A stretch of 64,000 nucleotides of DNA from Bacteroidales bacterium (GTDB taxonomy: Bacteria; Bacteroidota; Bacteroidia; Bacteroidales; VadinHA17). The stretch covers positions 548,134-612,133 of the forward strand of contig PLLO01000011.1 of NCBI GenBank assembly GCA_003142255.1, read 5' to 3'. The notes under the pieces are model-generated. The model did no database searches. It was not told the origin of the DNA and worked only from the letters and a program-made list of their open reading frames with translations. This document shows positions 55,660 through 62,736 of the stretch, in pieces. The first letter of the stretch is position 1; each line of letters starts with the position of its first letter. A program made the position numbers and the translations under genes.

Positions 55660-55800
55660 TAGAAATTACAGCCACGAATGAGGCTATATGTGAATAACCC
55701 CCGGTGAAACCAGGGGTAGAAGCCCAATCCTCAGGTCTCAAGCCCTGAAAGGGCTTAATATTCAGCTCTTTCAGAGCTGGTTGTCAATTAATAATTATAT
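55660..55800. repeat. Palindromic intergenic element upstream of the LuxC-like gene
   Basis: Contains ACCCCCGGTG-AAACC-AGGGGT, GCCCTGAAAGGGC and AGCTCTTTCAGAGCT hairpins in about 140 bases between the LuxC-like gene (start 55602) and the M56 gene (end 55856). No coding content was seen. Confidence 0.6.
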
Positions 55801-55834
55801 AAAAAAACTGACCCTCTTGCGAAGGTCAGTTGAA
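55801..55834 (-). terminator. Rho-independent terminator of the blaI-M56 operon
   Basis: On the minus strand AACTGACCTTCGCAAGAGGGTCAGTT forms a hairpin followed by a run of T residues. Confidence 0.8.
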
Positions 55835-55855
55835 AGATTAGAAAAAATGAAGAGT

Positions 55856-57130
55856 TTATTTAAGTGTGTACGTTATCGGTACAGCATACCAGACTGGCAC
55901 AGTTTTCCCATCTTTGATTCCGGGTTTAAAGGCAGGAAGGGAATTGATTACTCTTATTGCTTCGGCATCAAGTTCGGGATCTACACTTTTTACAATGCTC
56001 GCCCGATCAATACTGCCATCTGCCTCAACTGTAAATCTGACAATTACTTTCCCCTGGATGTTTTTAGCCACCGCATTTTTAGGATATTTTGTACTGTCTC
56101 CAATATACTTTAGCAGACCTGCATCTCCTCCCGGGAAAACAGGCATCACATCAACTACCTCAAATGGTGCTGGTTTATCAGCTCCATTGACTGGAGGTGG
56201 TGGTGGCGGTGGTGGCAGAGGAGGTGCAATTTCTACAGTTGTACTCTCCGCAGGTTTTGTCTTGCCCTTGCAGGAAGAAAAGGCAACCATAACGATTGCG
56301 ATTACCGGCAATACCATCAGAAGCTTCAGGTTTGCCATCATTCCGGAGCGTTTTTTTGTCATCATGATCATTCGCTTTTTAATAAGTGTGGGATTTGAAA
56401 AACTATTTGATATTGTAAATGCTTTGGATTTGAAAACCTGGTTCATGATAAGAGACTGATAGCTGACTACCGTCACGCCTGTCCTTAAGCACCCTTCATC
56501 GGCCTGGTATTCATGAACAGCTCTTAATGATCTGTTAAACAAGTGAATGAACGGATTGAGCCATTGAATCACTTTTACCGTTTCGATGAAGATGATATCG
56601 AAAAAATGATAATGGTCAATATGGTTCTGCTCATGCTTTATAATCTCTTCAGACTCTTCAGACGATAGCCTGGTGCTGATGAAAACAAACCCGAGAGCAG
56701 AAAAGCCTGAAGTATTAAGTCCATGGAACCTTATAATATTGCTTCCCTTTTTCTTTTTGCCTGCAATAAGGATTACAAGCTCAAGAAGATCAAACATGAG
56801 CTTGCACCCGAACAATATCACACCGGCAATATAGATAGTTAAAAAGATACGGATGGCATTCCAGTCTCCTGATGATACAGTTCCATTAACTCCTGAAGAG
56901 TTTCCGGTTATTAGCACCTCGGAGAGCGTCTTCCCGAAAAATGGGATATTGACAGACTTGCTGATATAGATAGTGACAAAGGGGAGTACCAGTGCTGCCA
57001 AAACAGAGAGCAGAATAAATGTCCTGTTCCTGCTGTAAAGCGTGTCCTTGCTTAGGAGGAGCGAATAGACTATATAGAATGCGCCCAGATAAATGGAAGC
57101 CTTGATCATATATATTAATAGTATATTCAT
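55856..57130 (-). CDS. BlaR1-type M56 metallopeptidase fused to a TonB C-terminal domain
   Basis: 424 residues. Four membrane segments in the first 290 residues flank a cytoplasmic M56 metalloprotease domain with the zinc motif HEQNH in EEIIKHEQNHIDHYHFFDIIFIETVKVIQWLNPF. After the last helix comes a proline run (PPLPPPPPPPP, about 310) and a periplasmic TonB-C domain (about 345-424; GKVIVRFTVEADGSIDRASIVKSVDPELDAEAIRVIN). Such proteins sense a signal and cleave the BlaI-type repressor; the penicillin-binding sensor of classical BlaR1 is replaced here by TonB-C, so the signal is unlikely to be a beta-lactam. Overlaps blaI by four bases. Confidence 0.85.
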   Translation of the reverse strand: MNILLIYMIKASIYLGAFYIVYSLLLSKDTLYSRNRTFILLSVLAALVLPFVTIYISKSVNIPFFGKTLSEVLITGNSSGVNGTVSSGDWNAIRIFLTIYIAGVILFGCKLMFDLLELVILIAGKKKKGSNIIRFHGLNTSGFSALGFVFISTRLSSEESEEIIKHEQNHIDHYHFFDIIFIETVKVIQWLNPFIHLFNRSLRAVHEYQADEGCLRTGVTVVSYQSLIMNQVFKSKAFTISNSFSNPTLIKKRMIMMTKKRSGMMANLKLLMVLPVIAIVMVAFSSCKGKTKPAESTTVEIAPPLPPPPPPPPVNGADKPAPFEVVDVMPVFPGGDAGLLKYIGDSTKYPKNAVAKNIQGKVIVRFTVEADGSIDRASIVKSVDPELDAEAIRVINSLPAFKPGIKDGKTVPVWYAVPITYTLK

Positions 57131-57516
57131 CTTTCAGTTTTTTGTTTTTTCATTTCACCCTCCATTATCTTCATAATCTCCTCCATCTCTTTTACGGTTA
57201 TGCCCTTTTCCTTAGCGAAAAAGCTTACCATCTTTCCGAATGAGTTCGAGAAGTAGTTGTTCACAAAGGTGTTGAGATGGGATTTTGAGTAATCATCCTT
57301 TGAAACAACTGGAAAGTATTCGTGAGTTCTGCCGTAGGCTTTATGATCCACGAATCCTTTGTCCTGCAGTATGCGGACAATTGTGCTGACAGTGTTATAG
57401 GCAGGCTTTGGATCGTCAAAATGCTCGAGGATATCCTTGACAAAACCCTTTTTTACCTGCCAGAGGACTTGCATTACCTCTTCTTCGGCCCTTGTTAGTT
57501 CTCTCATAATGATCAT
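57127..57516 (-). CDS. BlaI/MecI/CopY-family repressor
   Basis: 129 residues (start 57516, or 57507 at MRELTRAEEEVMQVLW). Winged-helix pattern of BlaI: LTRAEEEVMQVLWQVKKGFVKDILEHF, KPAYNTVSTIVRILQDKGFVDHKAYGRTHEYFPVV, then a dimerisation helix (MVSFFAKEKGITVKEMEEIMKIMEGEM). It represses its own operon until cleaved by the partner protease. The start of transcription and an inverted-repeat operator are visible just upstream. Confidence 0.92.
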   Translation of the reverse strand: MIIMRELTRAEEEVMQVLWQVKKGFVKDILEHFDDPKPAYNTVSTIVRILQDKGFVDHKAYGRTHEYFPVVSKDDYSKSHLNTFVNNYFSNSFGKMVSFFAKEKGITVKEMEEIMKIMEGEMKKQKTER

Positions 57517-57534
57517 TTAAATAATTAGCCATAT

Positions 57535-57565
57535 CAAATGTATAACGAAATTATTAGTTATACAA
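57535..57565 (-). promoter_or_regulatory. Promoter of the blaI-M56 operon
   Basis: Minus strand: TTG (57565-57563), a 20-base spacer, and TACATTTG (57542-57535), a complete Bacteroidota-type match. Predicted transcript start is near 57530, 14-23 bases ahead of the start codon. Confidence 0.75.
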
Positions 57566-57570
57566 CTAAT
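57553..57570. promoter_or_regulatory. Candidate BlaI operator
   Basis: ATTAGTT-ATAC-AACTAAT: 7-base perfect inverted arms at 57553-57559 and 57564-57570. It covers the -33 TTG of the blaI promoter, so repressor binding would block polymerase. It is the expected position for autoregulation; arms differ from the well-known Staphylococcus/Bacillus operators. Confidence 0.6.
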
Positions 57571-57666
57571 TTCTTAATTATTTTAAAAAAAGTTAATAAA
57601 ATTTCCCATTATTCGGCGATATGGAAAAAAGTAGTACTTTTATTTCTTTAATTATATTTTCTAGAA

Positions 57667-58932
57667 ATGCCAGTGGATAAATCCAGATCCCTCAGGATAG
57701 GCCTCTTCAGGGAGAACCTGAGGATCGCTATACGTGCAATAAAGTCGAACAAGGTAAGAGCTATTCTTACTATTTGTATAATTGCCTTCGGGATCATGGC
57801 GCTTGTTGGCATCCTTACGGCTATTGACGCAATAAAGTCCTCTCTTACGAACCAGTTCACGATGATGGGTGCAAACTCATTCACCATTACCTCCCGGGGA
57901 ATGAATATTCAGGTGGGTAATGACCGTACGAGAACTAAGAATTTTTCCAGGATCTCATACAGGGAAGCTACGGAATTCAAATCGAGATTTAATGAGCCTG
58001 CCTGGGTCTCCGTTTCATATGTTGCCACAGGCATGGCAACAGTCAAGTACGGATCGAAGGAGACTCATCCTAATATCAGACTTACCGGCGTTGATGAGAA
58101 TTACCTTTCCGTATCGGGCTATGATGTTGATAAAGGCAGAAATTTCAGTATTGAGGAGATACAGATGTACAGGAGATCGGTGCTTCTTGGTTCGGAACTC
58201 GCCAACGAACTATTTCCGGGGGATTTCGATCCGATTGGCAAAGAGGTCTCCGTGGCAGGACTGAAACTTACCGTAGAAGGTGTTTTGAAACCAAAAGGTT
58301 CAGGTATTGGCAATCCCGACAGGGCCTGCTTTATGCCTGTCACTGCGGCAAGACAGTATTTCTCCTATCCCAATATGAATTTCAACATAACCGTCATGCC
58401 ATTTAAATCGCTCAACCTTGACATTCTCGCAGGTGAAGCTGAAGGGATCTTCAGGGTTGTCCGCAACCTTGACCCTCGTGACGAATCTGATTTCAACATT
58501 TCAAAGAGCGACAATATAGTTGCAATGCTGCTAAAGAACATAAAATTTGTTACCCTCGCAGCTACGATTATCGGAATAATAACATTATTTGGCGCTGCTG
58601 TGGGACTAATGAATATAATGCTCGTATCCGTTTCCGAGAGAACTCGTGAAATTGGCGTCAGGAAGGCGATTGGGGCTAAGCCTGATACCATTAAATACCA
58701 GTTTCTGTTTGAATCTATACTCATAGGACAGTTTGGCGGTATTTTTGGCATTATCCTCGGAATTCTTATCGGTAATATAGTCTCATCCCTGCTGAAATCA
58801 AGTTTCGTTGTGCCATGGGTATGGGTGACAATGGGAATAATTGTATGTTTTATTGTTGGTGTGGTATCAGGTTATGCGCCTGCTGTAAAGGCTGCGAACA
58901 TAGATCCTATTGAAGCTTTAAGATATGAATAA
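57667..58932 (+). CDS. MacB-like ABC transporter permease
   Basis: 421 residues. A first membrane helix at about 25-50 (RAILTICIIAFGIMALVGIL), a large periplasmic MacB-PCD domain (about 55-270), and three C-terminal helices of the FtsX domain (IKFVTLAATIIGIITLFGAAVGLMNIMLVSVSERTREIGVRKAIGAKPDTIKYQF... to GYAPAVKAANIDPIEALRYE). It belongs to the lipoprotein, peptide or drug exporter permeases that pair with a LolD/MacB ATPase. No ATPase or membrane-fusion gene is adjacent, so partners must be encoded elsewhere. Followed after 11 bases by the SiaC-like gene. Confidence 0.9.
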   Translation: MPVDKSRSLRIGLFRENLRIAIRAIKSNKVRAILTICIIAFGIMALVGILTAIDAIKSSLTNQFTMMGANSFTITSRGMNIQVGNDRTRTKNFSRISYREATEFKSRFNEPAWVSVSYVATGMATVKYGSKETHPNIRLTGVDENYLSVSGYDVDKGRNFSIEEIQMYRRSVLLGSELANELFPGDFDPIGKEVSVAGLKLTVEGVLKPKGSGIGNPDRACFMPVTAARQYFSYPNMNFNITVMPFKSLNLDILAGEAEGIFRVVRNLDPRDESDFNISKSDNIVAMLLKNIKFVTLAATIIGIITLFGAAVGLMNIMLVSVSERTREIGVRKAIGAKPDTIKYQFLFESILIGQFGGIFGIILGILIGNIVSSLLKSSFVVPWVWVTMGIIVCFIVGVVSGYAPAVKAANIDPIEALRYE

Positions 58933-58943
58933 AATTGAATGAT

Positions 58944-59321
58944 ATGGAAAAACATGTAATTCAGGAAGAGCTTAAAAATTGTCCGGGTATTTTCTATTAC
59001 CCCGAAGCAAATAAGCTGGAATTAATCGGAAGGTCTATCCCTGAGAACCCTGAGCTTATCTTCAGGCGTCTCGACGAATGGATTACTGTTCATTTTGAAA
59101 AGAACAAGGATCTGAATGTCAGCATCCAGCTTGAATATATAAACAGCGGATCATCAAAGTACCTCTATGAGATTCTCAAACGGCTTACAGGATTTGGCCG
59201 CGCAAGCAATACTGTTAAAATGAAATGGCTTTATGAGGAAGATGATGAGGCTATGCTGGAACTTGGTGAGCATTACCGCGATACTGCAGGTATTCCGCTT
59301 GAAATTGAAATGATAGTCTGA
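58944..59321 (+). CDS. SiaC-family regulatory phosphoprotein (DUF1987)
   Basis: 125 residues from ATG 58944. A STAS-like small alpha/beta fold: NCPGIFYYPEANKLELIGRSIPENPELIF, VSIQLEYINSGSSKYLYEILKRL with the conserved Ser/Thr cluster that is phosphorylated in SiaC, and MKWLYEEDDEAMLELGEHYRD. In Pseudomonas SiaC is controlled by SiaA/SiaB and acts on a diguanylate cyclase; here no SiaA, SiaB or GGDEF gene is nearby. Probably cotranscribed with the ABC permease. The target is unknown. Confidence 0.8.
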   Translation: MEKHVIQEELKNCPGIFYYPEANKLELIGRSIPENPELIFRRLDEWITVHFEKNKDLNVSIQLEYINSGSSKYLYEILKRLTGFGRASNTVKMKWLYEEDDEAMLELGEHYRDTAGIPLEIEMIV

Positions 59322-59390
59322 TACCTATTAATTATCTTTGTATATCTGCTATAATTTCCTGAAGCGATAAATATTTAGCGTAACAAAAAA

Positions 59391-59418
59391 TAAGGGGACC
59401 CGATGAAGGTCCCCTTTT
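59391..59418. terminator. Bidirectional terminator between the SiaC-like gene and gap
   Basis: Stem AAGGGGACC / GGTCCCCTT with a 7-base loop, followed by TTTT on the plus strand and by TATTTTTTG on the minus strand. It ends transcripts of both convergent operons. Confidence 0.85.
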
Positions 59419-59441
59419 ATATTAGCTTTTACAGCAAATGT

Positions 59442-60461
<1,020 letters not shown>

Positions 60462-60483
60462 TTATGGTTAATAAATCGAACGA

Positions 60484-60513
60484 CAAAATTAATAAATTCT
60501 ATGATTTAAGCAA
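60484..60513 (-). promoter_or_regulatory. gap promoter
   Basis: Minus strand TTG (60513-60511), 19-base spacer, TAATTTTG (60491-60484). Transcript start expected near 60479, leaving a leader of about 30 bases. Confidence 0.75.
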
Positions 60514-60515
60514 TA

Positions 60516-61322
60516 TCAGGGGATGCTCTGTGCTTCTTTTTTCTTTTTGAAAAGGTTTGCAAACTTAGTATCCTCAGGATGCAGCGGATCAACGATAACT
60601 CCGAATCTGTAACTAACAAATAATGAGAAAAATATTGCCTTATTGTCGGAACTATACATTATCGGGACTTTCTTTGGGAATGCATTTATCTGGGCACCGA
60701 TTTCTATAGCATGTATCACCTTATCCTCCCTGCTGTATTCGAAATTAAATCCCCCTTTTGCATATAATCCGGGGAAGACTTTGATTTCGCTAAAGCCTTT
60801 TGTAAATGAGGCTCTGTTATAGATATCAGTTGGCAGGTCCTTTATATCAAATTTTTCCTCCTTGAGGATGACATCGCCGCCAACAATATAGATAATCCTG
60901 TAATATATTGGTTTGGCAATGGCAAGGACAGGGCCTGCTGAATAAAAATACCTGATGGCTACACCACCCAGATCTTGTTTCTTGAATATTTCATGCTGGT
61001 GACCAATGCCTCCCCTTAAAAAGAATACTGAATTAAGCTTTCCATAGACATATGACCCTGTACCTGTGGTATAAGGATTATACATCTTGTATTCCTTGGG
61101 ATGCTTCAGCGTCCCGATATCAAACTCGAGAATGCTTTTATTGAGGAAATTAATTCGCTTACCCTCGCGATAGCTGAGACCTAGCCCGTCTGAATTAAGG
61201 AGTAATCCTAATGACTTTTCGTTGCGGAAGAATACTTTTTGCTGCTCATTCAAATCTCCCTGCGCCCTGAGCCAAACCCCTCCGCACAATAATACAACCA
61301 CTATTATAAGCAGCTTTTTCAT
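60516..61322 (-). CDS. Exported outer-membrane beta-barrel-like protein
   Basis: 268 residues with a signal peptide (MKKLLIIVVVLLCGGVWLRAQ). The rest alternates in beta-barrel style with repeated aromatic girdles (KSLGLLLNSDGLGLSYREGKRI, SVFFLRGGIGHQHEIF, GLYAKGGFNFEYSRED, ALFFSLFVSYRFGVIVDPLHPED). After the last strand a basic tail KFANLFKKKKEAQSIP extends it. I recognise no named family; the pattern resembles uncharacterised Bacteroidota surface proteins. The next gene upstream on the strand is the small lipoprotein at 61364. Confidence 0.6.
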   Translation of the reverse strand: MKKLLIIVVVLLCGGVWLRAQGDLNEQQKVFFRNEKSLGLLLNSDGLGLSYREGKRINFLNKSILEFDIGTLKHPKEYKMYNPYTTGTGSYVYGKLNSVFFLRGGIGHQHEIFKKQDLGGVAIRYFYSAGPVLAIAKPIYYRIIYIVGGDVILKEEKFDIKDLPTDIYNRASFTKGFSEIKVFPGLYAKGGFNFEYSREDKVIHAIEIGAQINAFPKKVPIMYSSDNKAIFFSLFVSYRFGVIVDPLHPEDTKFANLFKKKKEAQSIP

Positions 61323-61363
61323 ACAGGCGGCAACTTATAAGGAGAATAATGAGAAAATAAGTA

Positions 61364-61489
61364 TCAGCCAACCTGATTATTCTGCTCTGTATTAGCCTTT
61401 GAATATGCCGGGCATGCTTTACTATTACATGAACTTACTGCCAGGGCAACTATAAAAGTAATAACCAGTAATACAGCAATTTTTTTCAT
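61364..61489 (-). CDS. Small lipoprotein, 41 residues
   Basis: ATG at 61489: MKKIAVLLVITFIVALAVSS then CNSKACPAYSKANTEQNNQVG and stop. The leader is a textbook lipoprotein signal with lipobox AVSSC. The short mature part of about 21 residues with a KACPAYS core is seen in other tiny Bacteroidota lipoproteins, as far as I can recall. A matching promoter lies just upstream. It is 41 bases ahead of the barrel-like gene and may be cotranscribed with it. Function unknown. Confidence 0.7.
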   Translation of the reverse strand: MKKIAVLLVITFIVALAVSSCNSKACPAYSKANTEQNNQVG

Positions 61490-61512
61490 AGAAAAAATTT
61501 ATAATTATACTA

Positions 61513-61541
61513 CAAAAATAGACTTTTCGTCATAAAAACAA
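61513..61541 (-). promoter_or_regulatory. Promoter of the small lipoprotein gene
   Basis: Minus strand TTG (61541-61539), an 18-base spacer and TATTTTTG (61520-61513). Spacing is one base short of the usual 19-21. Confidence 0.55.
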
Positions 61542-61674
61542 TCTTTATGCCGTAAATAATATTTCTGAACAACTTATTATCAGCAAGCACTTGTCTTGCC
61601 AAAAACATAAGCTTAAACAAATAAACGTCGGAAAGGGTTCAAAAATTACAGCTTACGGAATAACTTTTTTGATC

Positions 61675-61682
61675 TATTTTTG
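61675..61682 (+). promoter_or_regulatory. -7 element ahead of the MsrB-MsrA gene
   Basis: TATTTTTG, 28 bases before the ATG at 61711. No TTG -33 at standard spacing. Confidence 0.45.
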
Positions 61683-61710
61683 TTTGTTATATAAATAGTT
61701 AGTTTTGAAT

Positions 61711-62637
61711 ATGAATATAAAGATTCTTAACCTTATAATATTTGCTTTTCTAATGACTACCGAATCGTTTTCACAGGAATCACTCCCTTTAAACTCTCTG
61801 AGCAAGGCAGAATCAGAAGTCATCAAAAATAAGGGAACAGAGACCCCGTTTACGGGCAAGTTTACCAACACCGTTGATAAGGGAACCTATATCTGCAGGC
61901 AATGCGGGGCAGCACTTTATTATTCTTCATCAAAATTTGAATCCGGCTGTGGCTGGCCAAGCTTCGATGAGGAGATAAAAGGCGCCGTGAACAGGTTCCC
62001 TGATCCCGACGGGCTCCGGACAGAAATAACATGCGCTTCTTGCGGTGCTCATCTGGGTCATGTTTTCACAGGGGAACATCTCACTGCGAAAAATGTCAGG
62101 AATTGCGTAAACTCGATATCACTCGATTTTGTCCCGGCAATAGTCGAAAAAGGAAGATACGGTACAGCCATTTTTGCGGGAGGCTGTTTCTGGGGTGTCG
62201 AATATTTTCTTCAGAAATCTCCAGGTGTAATTTCAGTTACATCCGGATACACGGGAGGACATGTGAAAAACCCTTCATACAAGGAGGTATGCACCGGGAC
62301 CACCGGTCATGCTGAAGCTGTAAAGGTAATCTATGACCCGACTAAAACATCTTATGAAAAGCTTCTCAGGCTTTTCATGGAAATACACGACCCGACACAA
62401 AGCGGTGGACAAGGTCCGGATATCGGGGATCAGTACCGGTCTGTGATATTTTATCTGAACGACGAACAAAAGGCAATTGCTGAAAAGGATATAAGCCTGC
62501 TTAAATCAAAAGGTTATAAAGTAGTTACCGCAGTAGTCAAAGCATCAGAATTCTATGATGCTGAGAAATATCACCAGGATTACTATTTCAATAATGGCAA
62601 AGTACCCTATTGCCATGGGTATGTGAAAAGGTTCTGA
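61711..62637 (+). CDS. msrBA: Exported peptide-methionine sulfoxide reductase, MsrB-MsrA fusion
   Basis: 308 residues from ATG 61711 with a signal peptide (LNLIIFAFLMTTESFSQ), so it acts in the periplasm. The MsrB domain (about 30-145) has the two zinc CXXC pairs (CRQC and CASC), GCGWPSF, GAHLGHVF and the catalytic Cys132 in RNCVNSISL. The MsrA domain (about 150-308) has GGCFWG with nucleophile Cys159, TSGYTGGHVKNPSYKEVCTG, HAEAVKVIYD and DQYRSVIFY. Order B-A is the reverse of the commoner A-B fusion. It repairs R- and S-methionine sulfoxide in envelope proteins. Confidence 0.95.
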   Translation: MNIKILNLIIFAFLMTTESFSQESLPLNSLSKAESEVIKNKGTETPFTGKFTNTVDKGTYICRQCGAALYYSSSKFESGCGWPSFDEEIKGAVNRFPDPDGLRTEITCASCGAHLGHVFTGEHLTAKNVRNCVNSISLDFVPAIVEKGRYGTAIFAGGCFWGVEYFLQKSPGVISVTSGYTGGHVKNPSYKEVCTGTTGHAEAVKVIYDPTKTSYEKLLRLFMEIHDPTQSGGQGPDIGDQYRSVIFYLNDEQKAIAEKDISLLKSKGYKVVTAVVKASEFYDAEKYHQDYYFNNGKVPYCHGYVKRF

Positions 62638-62736
62638 TATATTCTTAAAAAGTCTTAAAAAATCATTGATTTATTGCTTCCGGGAATTACAATCAATTAA
62701 CTTTAACGGGTATTAATTGATTTCTTTCCGGTACTA

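Noticed and set aside
55866..56459. 197-residue plus-strand ORF
   Set aside because: It is antisense to the M56-TonB gene; its glycine run is the complement of the proline run.
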